Shown: positions 32,653 to 42,503 of the stretch, piece by piece
How the letters are laid out: each line of letters begins with the position of its first letter
How positions within the stretch are numbered: the first letter of the stretch is position 1
Origin: Bromus sterilis
Lineage: Eukaryota > Streptophyta > Magnoliopsida > Poales > Poaceae
Direction of reading: 5' to 3'
Length of the DNA stretch: 64,000 bases
NCBI GenBank assembly: GCA_950022295.1
Contig: OX465601.1
Location: 79,307,501 to 79,371,500 of the forward strand
Position numbers and translations under genes: made by a program
The notes under the pieces: generated by a model
What the model was told of the DNA's origin: nothing
What the model saw: only the letters and a program-made list of their open reading frames with translations
Database searches by the model: none

Positions 32653-35312
32653 GACCCATTCGGATCCATCGGAGACATAGCCCTGCAGAAGAATTAGTTC
32701 TTCTTAACCACCCACAAACGAGCAGGTGACTGAGAAGATGTTGAAGCACTGGTCGAAGCAATATTAAATCGGACAGGAGTGTATTGCTTCGGTGTACCAT
32801 CAAGCACACGATAAATGTAAGTCCTCTGCGAATGGTTAGCATAAGTATGAGCATATGCAATCTTAGTATGATTATTATGAGGACGATACGTATGGCGACC
32901 AGTACGATAGTATTGCTTCTGCGGAACATTTGATTCGGTTACCAATGGATCATTTCTTGTCTCAAGAGAGTAGAAATGATTCGGTGGTACCGAAGACTTT
33001 CCCTGCATAGAATGGTTAGCAGGAAACTTTTCCACAAGTGCTTTCTGCACCCATATTTGCCTCTTGTAAAATCCATTCTTTGGTGGAGTACCTACATACT
33101 CAGCTGAAACTTTTCCCTGTTCATTTTTCATGAGTTTGTAGTTTGAATCAAGTGATTCATCCACAATGACTTTGTTCATTTTGCAGTCGAAACCTGAAAG
33201 GTTAGCAATATCAATGGGTTTCTCCTTAGCTAGAACCCAAACAGTCTTAGGATACTGTTCAGGCTCCCAGTATGTGCCATCAGGATTTATCTTTCTCTCG
33301 AAACCAACACCTTCATTTCTGGGATTCCTGTGAAGGAGGGCCTTCCTCAGGATATCACAGAGATATTGGTGTCCTTGCACACTTTTGAACATGCCTGTTT
33401 CAAATAAGTTTTTCAACCTGAGGAGTTCCTCGGTAACAGCAGGATTTTCCTCATCGGAGGCATTAGTATCATCAATAACAATAGGAGCTTTCCCTTTGGA
33501 AATAGTTTTGCTTCGTTCCAAACAATCCAAACAAGGTGATTCAGATTTATCAATTGCTTCAGAACCTTGTTGAGCCATGAGAGAGAGATTGACATTTTCC
33601 AATTCTTCATGAGCCTCTGTCAGTTTTTCGAGAGCCACTTTCCTCTGAAGAAATTCATAGGTAAGCTTCTCATAATCAACTGAAAGAAGATCATGCCGAG
33701 AGGATAATTCTTCAAACTTCTCCTTCAGAGCAGCATGCTCATTGGTTAAAGTTTAATTCTTCTCAATCTCATCGATCAACAACGTTTCTGACTTCTTAAT
33801 GGTTTTTCTTAGTGAATCAAGTTCATCTTGTTGAATTGAAGCAATTTTAGCAAGTTTAGCATAGCTTATCCTAGTATCACTTTCACATGAGGAATAATCA
33901 GAAGTATCATAGGTTGACTTGGATGAAGATACCTTTGCCTTGGCCATGAAGCAATAGGCAGGAGTTTCATCTTCACTACTGTTGTTGGTGAAGAATGAGC
34001 TCGAAGCATTGACTGAAGCATCTGCCGAAGCAAAGGCCAAACCAGCAACACCATCTGATTCGGACCCTGAAGCAGACCTTGAGTCTTGTTCAGCTTCGGA
34101 ACCAGAGGCTTCATCTTCTGAGTTCATCTCCTTTCCTAGATAGGCCTTGGCACGATGAGAGCTGCTTCGACGAGATGAATGAGTCTTCGATGAAGAACCC
34201 TCACGCTTCTTATGATACTTTTTCTTCTTATCGTCATCAGAATCTTTCTTCTTTTCTCTTCTTGAACTGGAATCATGTCTCTTTGACTCATGACTTCTGG
34301 AGGATCTGTGAGACTTCGATGAAGAGTCTCTGAGTGAATGCTTCGATTTATTTTCAGCTTCCCACAGAGGGCAATCAGCAATGTAGTGTCCTGGTTTCTT
34401 GCACTTGTAACAGCAATTGTCCTTTGATGGAGAGCTTTTAGAGGATGAACGGTAGGAAGAATGACTAGAGCTTCTTGAAGGATAACTCTTCTTGGGTGAA
34501 GAAAAGCCTTTTCTTTGAAAGCGATTGAAGCGTCTCATGATCAGTGCTAAATCTTTTCCAATGCTTGAGGGATCATCTGATTCGACACCTGAAGCAGAAC
34601 TGACTTCGGGTGAAGAATGACGCGAAGCTTTTGCTTTCAGGGCATGGGATCTCCTTCGAGAACCATTTATGTCACGTTTCTCTTCTTCTTCCATTTCAAA
34701 GGTAGTGAGTCTCTCAAGAACATCAGCAGCAACAAGACGTCTGTAATCAGTCCTTTCCTTGATCATCAGCACAATGTGATCAAACGAGTCATCTAACTAG
34801 CGAAGCAGAGTTCTCACAACAGAGTGAGGTGTAATGTCATCAGCACCGAGGGAAATCAATTCATTTGCAAGAGTTGTGAGTCTGCTGTAAATAGAACTGA
34901 CTTTTTCACCCTCGTTTCTCTTGAAGCGATAGAATTTGCTTCGGAGAGTGTCAATTCTGGCATCTTTCTGGGTAGAAACACCTTCACCAATCTTCTCAAG
35001 ATAGTCCCAGACACCTTTGGAAGTTAGAATATTCTTCACTTCATGATACTTTTCAGGTGTCAAGTGATTGGTGATGAAAACCCAAACTACAGAATCAAGA
35101 TCAATCAGCGTTGCTTCTTTAGGGGTGATCTCCTTCTCATCAGCAACAGTGACTCCATACAAGATAACTTGCCAGGCAGTTGAGTTGATAGCCATGATAT
35201 TTCTTTTCATCTTGTCCTTCCAGTACGGGTAGTCCTTCCCATTGAAAATAGGAATAGGTTCGCCAGAGCGAATAGCTGCGAAAGACATACTAGAAGACAT
35301 ACTTGAAAACAC
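32653..35312 (-). pseudogene. Gag and protease leader of element G, broken
   Basis: Three stretches share one frame: 35312-34797, 34796-33753 and 33752-32694. The first holds the Copia gag core (FNGKDYPYWKDKM, LRSKFYRFKRNEG, LANELISLGAD). The second has Ser/Arg/Lys-rich parts and a CX2CX4HX4C zinc knuckle at 34412-34371 (CYKCKKPGHYIADC), which binds element RNA. The third is coiled-coil-like and then Tyr/His-rich. Stops at 34797 (TAG) and 33753 (TAA) fit former Gln codons; a one-base loss near 32694 puts the pol frame out of register. The gag product would be truncated after 171 residues. Confidence 0.87.
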
Positions 35313-35346
35313 TCTAGGAGGTTAATCCAAAAAAAAAGAGTGCCTA

Positions 35347-35358
35347 GCTCTGATACCA
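35347..35358 (-). other. Primer binding site of element G
   Basis: Minus strand TGGTATCAGAGC, two bases from the LTR end, complementary to initiator tRNA-Met. Confidence 0.9.
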
Positions 35359-35360
35359 AT

Positions 35361-36645
35361 TGTTAGACCAAGTATGTGATCAGAGGGGGAGGGGGTGAAT
35401 TATCACTTCAAAGTTTTGCATGAAACTATGAAGTGAAGCATAACTCAGCAACCGAAGACATTCAACAGAAAGGTAAACATTGAAGCAGAACATGATCGAA
35501 GCAGAACATAGCGAATCAAAAGCATCGAATCAATTGCATTGAAGCAGATCACTGAAGCAATTGATAAACTGAATGTAAGTGCGGAAAGTAAAACGAACTC
35601 TTGACTCGGCGATGTTTGTTCGACCAGTTCACACTCTGCAAAGTGCTACGTCTGGTTGGAGGGACTTGTGATTGAACACAGGAGCTAACCTCTCTCCGTC
35701 CGTATCTCCACTGCACCAATCTCCTTGAGCTTGGTCAGTTCTTCACTCGTGGTTGATTATTGAGGAAATCACCAAAACCTTTGACAAACTGGACTTCGAG
35801 GCGACAATAACTCTTCGCTCTCTGAAGAACAACTCTCTAACCGTCTAGGAGAATTGCAGTTCTCCAAGATAAAAAGGCTAGCAAACTTCTTCCTAAGTCA
35901 TAATGAATCAACTCAGATCAATAGGACTTATGCTTCGGTGGATGGGTTTTTGAAATGCTTCGGTGGGGTTGCTCTCTCTCTCTCCTCTGTAGGGAATCAA
36001 TCTTGGAGCAGCCGCCGGCCAATGAGGGCGGGGGTGGCGTATTTATAGGTGGCAATCCCTAGGAGCAAAATGACTGAAGTGACCCGATGTGACAGCTTGA
36101 CACCTGTCCCCAACGGTCATATTTCCAATCAATGCGCAACTTTACTTGCGGTCCAAGTAAAGCTGACTCACGGACTTGGTTCTGCTTCAGGAGCCGAAAG
36201 AACAAAGTCTTCGCTGGTGAAGCATTACCTAGATCACATGAGATTTCTTCAACTCTGGCTTCTCACTGTTTAAGATTCGATCTGAGTCTTTTCATCCAAA
36301 CCTTCGGAGTACATTTACTAAACCCCTCTTGATAGTACGGTTTTTCCTACGACTCAAAGAAGTAAAAAGAACTACGCAAAAACAACTAAGTCTTGCGCCA
36401 TCTTGATCATCTTCTTCGATGAGACGAGCTTCAGGATTCCCTATCTTTTTAGGGGTCGACATCCATGATGAGCTTCACTCCAGAGGATGTGCTTCGGTAA
36501 AAGTATAAATCTTCGTTGAAGCTTTATCACCAACCTATAACTTCAGGAACCTAACCATCTGTTTCACACTAGAAAACTTGTTAGTTCCTCTACTGTTTTG
36601 ACCAACAATATCCAAAACTCTTGAGGGCATAACTTTGCTCTTACA
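35361..36645 (-). repeat. 5' LTR of element G
   Basis: 1285 bp, beginning on the minus strand with TGTAAGAGCAAAGTTATG at 36645 and ending GGTCTAACA at 35361. The TATA box is at 36037-36050. The first 25 or so bases do not match the 3' LTR, yet the adjacent target duplication is perfect. Confidence 0.87.
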
Positions 36646-36650
36646 ACTAC

Positions 36651-37756
36651 TAATCATCCACCTTGAGATATCTATCCAGAACATCTCGCTGGTATTAAGT
36701 TGCGAGCCCCACCCAAAGTGTAAACCCAAAGCAACAAACAACTGCATTAAAAATCACTTTGCGTAAAGTAAACAATCCTTGCAACCGCGGTTACAAGCAC
36801 CGTTGTTTTCCCCCTTGTGGCAACAACACATCCCCTAGACTCATGTTTCTGTCACTCAAGCGTGTCATCAGGGGGCATGAACCCACAATCGAGCATAACG
36901 TTCCCTCTTGGGGTTACTACCTACTACTTGGCCAAAGCAATAAACAGCAACGGAGAACATGCAAGTATTACTTATGAAAAATAATATAAAAGATAAGAAA
37001 CAAATATATTACTCAATCACAATCTGAACATAATCTCATAATCCATCAGATCCCATCAAATTCAGCATAGCAACAGCAGAAAGATTACAAAAGTGCCTCG
37101 ATCATGTAGGGCAGCTCACGAGGTCTAAACCATGAAGAACAAAGAGGGGAGGATAACATCACATAGCTACTGATCACGGACCCATGGTCCAAAGGAAACT
37201 ACTCATGGAACATCCGGGAAGCAGCCATGGTGGAGAGGAGACTCCCGGAGGTCAGCCCTCCCTCCGGCAGGGTGCCGGGAAGAGGTCTGCTGGTGCTCCC
37301 GATCTCGGAAGCGCGGCGGCGGCGGAACAGAGGCGAGATCGCGAAAAAGGGTTCTTCTTTCGAGGGTTTCTCGTCACAGAGAATATATAGGCGAAGGGGG
37401 TAGCCAGGGGGCCACTAGGGGTCCAGGCGGCCCCCTGGCGCGGCCAGACCCTAGGGCGCGCCACCAGGGCGCCTGGGCCCCTGGTGGTGTCCCTCTGGCC
37501 CCACTCAGGTCCTTCTGGAAGGTTCTTCTGCGCTGATTTTTTATCAGATTTTCCCGAATTTTTGGAGCAGTTTTTATATGGGGGAAAACTGAAATAGAAA
37601 AACCGCAGAAAACAGGAACTGGCACTGTGGTGCACTGAGTTAATAGGTTAGTCCAAATATGATCAAAAGTGTATGAAAGTGTATCTAGATCATAGCAATA
37701 TCACACAAAACATGCATGGAGCAAGCAGAAATTATAGATATGTTTTGGACGTATCA
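36651..37756 (-). repeat. 5' LTR of element A, 5' part
   Basis: Continues the LTR from 22683 after element G, ending at 37756 with GACGTATCA and followed by the ACGCG duplication. The TATA box (minus CCTATATATTC) is at about 37381-37391. Confidence 0.9.
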
Positions 37757-37761
37757 ACGCG

Positions 37762-38274
37762 GCGATGCCAACCTCCTCGTCCATGACTGGTCCCTACAAC
37801 AAGTCATGCCTACGGCGCAAGACCCGAGTCGAGCACTTCCTCGGATGACAATTACTCGACGGCGAAGAAGTCTTGAGTCTATGCTCGACTGCAAGCAGTC
37901 GAACATAGCCTCGGGGGCTACTCCCATCGGGAGCGCTGATGCACACCCGACGAGCACTACTCGTGCACCCGACAAGAATGATGGGGTTAGCTTAACAACA
38001 ACTTGAGCCTATGCCCGACTCTACGAGTCGCACATAGGCTCGGGGGCTAATCCCATCGGGAGCGCTGACGCGCACCCGACAGTCGCTGCTCGCACATCCT
38101 ACAAGAAGACGATCTCGACTGCAATTTTGATGCTTCATCCAAATACTCCTATCGGGAGCGTACTGACTACATCTTCGACTGCTTATCAGCAAATGATCGA
38201 CACGCACTACGACGACTACTGCAGATTCGAGTCCCTGCGCGACTCTTCGAGTCCCCCAGGCACTCGGGGGCTAC
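37762..38274 (+). other. Element B 3' internal end with GGGGGCTA repeats
   Basis: Non-coding. Blocks of the type CTCGGGGGCTACTCCCATCG, GGGAGCGCTGATGC recur at about 37911 and 38040, with a weaker third copy near 38145, a period of roughly 130 bases. It ends in the purine-rich CACTCGGGGGCTAC (38261-38274), the polypurine tract next to the right LTR. Confidence 0.75.
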
Positions 38275-38777
38275 TAGCGAGGGGGTGACCCCACGACTCC
38301 TCTACGTGAGGGTACCTGGTGCGTGTCATGGATGGCAACCCACGAGGGGCCCACTCGTGGACACCAACAGGATGGAGTAAGACGTGAAGACGAAGACTTG
38401 AGGCGCAAGACAAGGACTCCTACTTGTAGTCGACTAGGACTCATGTAAACCGCTACCTGGCTATCTGTATAAAGCGAGGTAGGGGCACCTCTCTAGACAA
38501 CTATCATCTAAACTCAAGATTCCCCCACACATAGAACTAGACAGATCTCTCTCCACCAAAGCCCTCGCGGCACCTTTGTACATCATCATCAATACAAGAT
38601 CAGACAAGCAGCATGTAGGGTTTTCCCCTCCGGGGGCCTGAAGCTGGGTAAATCGTGCCCCCATGGGTCGCTTGTCACATCCGAATCCTACCAACGTGCA
38701 GGCCACGTCGCTCTCCTTCCTCCTACACGAAACCTAGGGTACCTAACCCTAGGATTTTCCGAGGCTGATCCTCGTCA
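38275..38777 (+). repeat. 3' LTR of element B
   Basis: 503 bp. The first bases are TAGCGAGG where the left LTR has TGACGAGG, so the terminal TG has mutated. It ends CCTCGTCA and is followed by the GGCGG duplication. The TATA region (TGTATAAAG) is at 38466-38475. Confidence 0.9.
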
Positions 38778-38782
38778 GGCGG

Positions 38783-39428
38783 TGAGCAATCAAGGCACCC
38801 ACATTATACTTACTCTCCCCTGAGAGGGCGTTCGCCAGGATAGCAGCATCCGGTGCAGAACTATTTCTCGTGTTATCACAAGCTAACACCCGTCTAGCAA
38901 TAAAATATGCGAAATACCTGAGATGGGGAAATAAGATGTTGGAAATCTTCGATCGTTAGATATCCTTCGTGTCTTGGCTGCAAAGAAGAGTTGAAGAGAG
39001 TCATCAGCTCGGTAGGCTGAAAGTTCATCTTTGCCGTCTTTACAGCGTTCAACACACCTATTATTTCACAAAATCTTGACTAAGGCATGGTCAAAAGATC
39101 ATCATAAATTCTGAACTCAACAATACCTGCATCATGATTATATCTGAAACTATTAATAAAATAGGAGGTGAGTTTGCGATACTGAGCAAGACGGCATGTT
39201 GCAAGTCGTGTCAAACCTGCATTAGCACAAAGGCTGTAAAACTCCTCCTTGATACATGTGGCTTCAAGGAAAACTTCGCAAGGATATGTCATTGCACGTG
39301 CCGGAATCATATCTTCTAACAACTCTAGGGGCACATGATCTTTATTGTAGCTCACCCTAGCAGTTGAACATGAAGATGAAGCTCTAGTAACTCGTTCGGT
39401 CCGCTCGTGCTTCTTCTTCCCAAGCCAT
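38783..39428 (-). pseudogene. Accessory ORF of element C, N-terminal part
   Basis: An ATG at 39428-39426 (minus AAAATGGCTTGGG) lies just after a splice-acceptor-like site; a one-base shift then leads into KKKHERTERVTRASSS, PCEVFLEATCIKEEFY, LAQYRKLTSYFINSF and VEFRIYDDLLTMP. A TAG follows where Gln would fit (LTMP then SRFCEIIGVLN), and more stops occur near 38880. It resembles the ATHILA ORF-1 family. The function of that protein is unknown. The coding part resumes at 10991 on the far side of element B. Confidence 0.7.
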
Positions 39429-39440
39429 TTTGCTAGCAAA

Positions 39441-39757
39441 CTAATTTCTGAAATTTTTGAAAAATCACAAAAACAAGGATTTAAGAAAAACTTGGAAAAT
39501 AAATTTCTACACATGCATACAAGCTCATGTGAACAACACCAAGAACTACTAAATACTCACAAATGATGCCACCAATCAAAAATCTAATTGGAGGGGTGGA
39601 TGAGTCACATACTAGGGAGTATTTTCTCAAAATTTCAGCTCAAACAATGGGCTGTAGAGAGAGATCGAAGTTCTGGGTGGAGAGCACCAAGAACTCGGGT
39701 TCCAGCTAAAGAACTCATGTTTTTGGGGAGAAAGAGAGAGAGGGGAAGAAGACTTAC
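39441..39757 (-). other. Candidate intron before the element C accessory ORF
   Basis: Minus-strand CAG then GTAAGT (39760-39752) is a perfect plant donor; TTTTTCAAAAATTTCAG and a second AG 7 bases later are acceptors at about 39448 or 39441. The ORF ATG follows within 20 bases. Spliced accessory transcripts are established for some Athila-related barley elements. Confidence 0.55.
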
Positions 39758-39775
39758 CTGGATGGCTGACCTGGT

Positions 39776-39850
39776 GGGCCAGGCGCCCTGTGGGCGCGGC
39801 TAGGGGGCAGGTCGCGCCATCTAGCCGCCTGGACCCGGGGTGGCCCCCCT
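39776..39850 (-). repeat. LTR-type GC-rich hairpin module inside element C
   Basis: The minus strand carries CCAGGCGGCTAG and later CTAGCCGCGCC, then CGCCTGG, pairing into a GC-rich hairpin like the blocks upstream of the TATA box in family A LTRs (14690-14760, 40977-41030). No TATA follows here; the splice donor at 39757 does. Confidence 0.6.
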
Positions 39851-40116
39851 GGTCAGCCCTAGGTGCCTCTGGATCACTTTTTCTTTGAAAAAATCAATTT
39901 TTAGTTTTGCGGAATTTTTCTGACAACTTCACTGTTGAAAATTTTATGAAGTCCCAAAAGCTTCAAAACTTCCTAAAACTTGAAGCAATGGTTAGAAATG
40001 TGAAGCTTCAGAAACATAAAACTTTGGTACAACAAGGAGAACAACAACTAAGGGATCAAGTCTTACCAACAAACCGGTGATATATAAAGAAGAAAGTCTC
40101 ACCTCTTATAGAGTGA
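39851..40116. other. Non-coding spacer between protease and GC module of C
   Basis: AT-rich with repeated CTTCAAAACTTC and AAGCTTCA words. No pol domain, which is where reverse transcriptase and integrase would normally be. Confidence 0.6.
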
Positions 40117-40690
40117 TCATTGTACCTTTACTTTAATGGACATTTTCCCCACCATAATGGTTTTGTATTTATGATGCACATGTAGAGGACAATGCCAATC
40201 TCCATTATTCACGGTCTCGATATTTTCTATAGAGTTAAGGCCATGCCTTTTGTCGATCTTCTTCGAAAAATACACCGTGTGTTCCTTATCATCCACGTTG
40301 AAGGTAACCTTTCCTTTATTGCATTCAATGATAGCACCTGCGGTGTTAAGAAAAGGTCTACCAAGAATAATGGACATGCTCCCATCCTCGGGCATGTCAA
40401 GCACAAAAAAATCGGTAAGGATTAAGCAATTAGCAACTTCAACAGAAACATCCTCACAAATACCAATCGGGGCGGCTGTTGAGTTGTCAGCCATTTGGAG
40501 AGATATATTTGTAGGGATTAGTTTATATAAACAAAGCCTCTTGTAAAGAGAGAAAGAATAACACTCACTCTTGCACAAGATCACATAAATCAGTTTTGAC
40601 ATAATTATTCTTTATGGAGCAAGGAATGGTGGGTATACCTGGATCACCAAGCTTCTCGGGGATCTTGCCACTGAAAGAGTAGTTAGCAAG
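40117..40690 (-). pseudogene. Protease remnant of element C
   Basis: A readable part (40602-40117) has LQMADNS, SIILGRPFLNTAGAIIE and GKVTFNV, the C-terminal half of an Athila-type aspartic protease. The upstream part is in another frame: KIPEKLGDPGIPTIPC, then TDLCDL at the active-site region, followed by a one-base loss and a stop. The active site is therefore broken. The gag part is on the other side of element D and out of view. Confidence 0.75.
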
Positions 40691-42340
40691 TGATACATCC
40701 CAAACGTATCTATTATTTCTGCTTTCTCCATGCATGTTTTGTGTGATATTGCTATGATCTAGATACACTTTCATACACTTTTGATCATATTTGGACCAAC
40801 TTATTAACTTAGTGCACCATAGTGCCAGTTCCTATTTTTTTGCTATTTTTCTATTCCAGGTTTCCCCCATATTAAAAGTGCTCCAAAAATTCGGGAAATC
40901 GGATAGAAAATCAGCTCAATGGAAGCTTCCGGAACCCCGAAGGAGGGCGGGGGGGGGGGGGGCACCAGCAGGGACCCAGGCGGCCACCTGGCGCGGCCTA
41001 GGGTCTGGCCGCGCCAGGGGGCGCCTGGACTCCTGGTGCCCCCTGGCTCCCCCCTTCGCCTATTTATTCCCCGGGACGCGAAACCCTCGAAGACAGAACC
41101 CTTTTTCGCGATCTCGCCTCTGTTCCGCCACCGCCGCGCTTCCAAGATCGGGAGCGCCAGCAGACTTCTTCCCGGCACCCTACCGGAGGGAGGATCGACC
41201 TCCGGGAGCTTCCCCTTCACCATGGACACTTCCCGGATGTGCCGTGAGTAGTTTTCTTTGTACCATGGGTCCGTGATCAGTACCTATGTGATGTTATCCT
41301 CCCCTCTTTGTTCTTCATGATTTAGACCTCGTGAGCTGCCCTACATGATGGAGGCACATATGTAATCTTTCTGTTGTTGCTATGCTGAGTTTGATGGGAT
41401 CTGATGGATTATGAGATTATGTTCAGATTGTGATAGAGTAATATATTTGGTTCTTATCTTTTATATTTTTGTTCCTAAGTAATTCTTGCATGTTCTCCGT
41501 TGCTGTTTATTGCTTTGGCCAAGTAGTAGGTAGTAACTCCAAGAGGGAACGTTATGCTCGATTGTGGGTTCATGCCCCCTGATGACACACTTGAGTGACA
41601 GAAACATGAGTCTAGGGGATGTGTTTTTGCCACAAGGGAAAAAACAACGGTGCTTGTAACCGCGGTTGCAAGGATTGTTTACTTTACGCGAAGTGCTTTT
41701 TAATGCAGTTGTCTGTTGCTTTGGGTTTACACTTTGGGTGGGGCTCGCAACTTAATACTAGCGAGATGTTCTGGATAGATATCTCAAGGTGGATGATTAG
41801 TAGTAGATGCAGTTGGATTTCGGTCTACTTATTTTGGCCTACTGCCCATGCTTTTGAGCCTCTTCCTTTCTTCGTAGCATAGTTAGCATTGTGGTGCGTT
41901 TATAATCCTGTCAATTGCCCATCTATAATTTGTTCACCTCGCATAGCAGTTTTATTGTCTTTTGGGAGAGAGACATCACTAGTGAACATCACGGGACCCC
42001 GGTCCATATTCTCATCACTGTTTACACGCTAATTTACTTTTCTTGCTTTTACTTTCAGTTGCTATCATTATCATTATCCCTTGTGTTTTGATCCTTTGTA
42101 AACAAAAAGACGGAGAGATTGACAACCTCTCTGAACTTCGTTGGGAGCAAAGTTATTTGTGTCTGTGTGCAGGTACACGTCAGTTGTGCCACTGACACCT
42201 ACTTATAATCTCCGGAGTCCTACTGGTCGATCTCAACCTCGATATCTTCACCGAGGGAAACTTGCCGCTACGCTGCATCTCACCTTCCACTTGGGGTAAC
42301 CAACGAAGGGCGAGAAGCAATTATCATCTCTCGCGTATCA
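40691..42340 (+). repeat. 5' LTR of element D
   Basis: 1650 bp from TGATACATCCC to CGCGTATCA. It has a G run of 14 at 40949-40962, a perfect 12-bp inverted repeat at 40987-41018 and a TATA-like CCTATTTATTCC at 41059-41070. Confidence 0.92.
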
Positions 42341-42350
42341 AGAAAATTTC

Positions 42351-42368
42351 TGGCGCCGTTGCCGGGGA
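42351..42368 (+). other. Primer binding site of element D
   Basis: TGGCGCCGTTGCCGGGGA, ten bases after the LTR end. It is a perfect match to the 3' end of tRNA-Asp, the usual primer of Athila elements. Confidence 0.93.
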
Positions 42369-42503
42369 TTCCGAGTGCTAATATAGGGGAGTTTCCCACT
42401 ACCTTTTACCTTTGCTTTTTAGTCTTGTTAGTTTACCTTTCAGATTTTATCTTTGTGTCTTATATCAAAAATTACAAAAAAATCTGCCACACTTGCTGCT
42501 ACT

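Larger units (their letters stand above)
22684..36645 (-). mobile_element. Element G: Maximus/SIRE-like Copia element, about 14 kb
   Basis: LTRs at 22684-23976 (3') and 35361-36645 (5'), target duplication ACTAC at 22679-22683 and 36646-36650, Met-initiator primer site and purine tract on the minus strand. Gene order on that strand is gag, a broken protease region, integrase, reverse transcriptase, RNase H, and then a 4-kb accessory gene with its own promoter-like leader. The pol order (integrase before reverse transcriptase) defines Copia. The length, LTR size and accessory gene fit Maximus/SIRE. It is inserted in the 5' LTR of element A. Confidence 0.9.
15360..37756 (-). mobile_element. Element A: complete family A Athila-type element
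   Basis: The 3' LTR is 15360-17000 and the 5' LTR is 22153-22683 plus 36651-37756, split by Copia element G. The target duplication ACGCG lies at 15355-15359 and 37757-37761. Without G it is about 8.4 kb. It carries one intact gag-protease ORF and no reverse transcriptase or integrase, so it is non-autonomous and would depend on an Athila-type partner for replication. It is inserted in element B. Confidence 0.92.
10997..38777 (+). mobile_element. Element B: non-autonomous LTR element, nested host
   Basis: LTRs at 10997-11497 and 38275-38777, target duplication GGCGG at 10992-10996 and 38778-38782, primer site after the left LTR and a purine tract before the right one place it on the plus strand. 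Removing the solo LTR and element A leaves about 2.7 kb of internal DNA with no gag or pol. It is best described as a large non-autonomous derivative. It is inserted in the accessory ORF of element C. The family name is not recognised. Confidence 0.88.
7155..40690 (-). mobile_element. Element C: Athila-type, gag-protease plus accessory ORF, no pol
   Basis: Reading the minus strand, the window shows a protease remnant (40117-40690), an intron-like segment, an accessory ORF (39428-38783, continuing 10991-10600), a 3' non-coding region, a polypurine tract and the 3' LTR (7155-8560). Elements B and D are inserted into it. Between the protease and the accessory ORF there are only about 600 bases, so no reverse transcriptase, RNase H or integrase is present. 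The 5' LTR and gag lie beyond the right edge. It is therefore a non-autonomous or deleted copy; the WHAM/Sabrina group of Triticeae is the likely family. Confidence 0.75.

Noticed and set aside
35347..35358. TGGTATCAGAGC as part of a tRNA gene
   Set aside because: It is a primer binding site next to an LTR; no cloverleaf sequence surrounds it.
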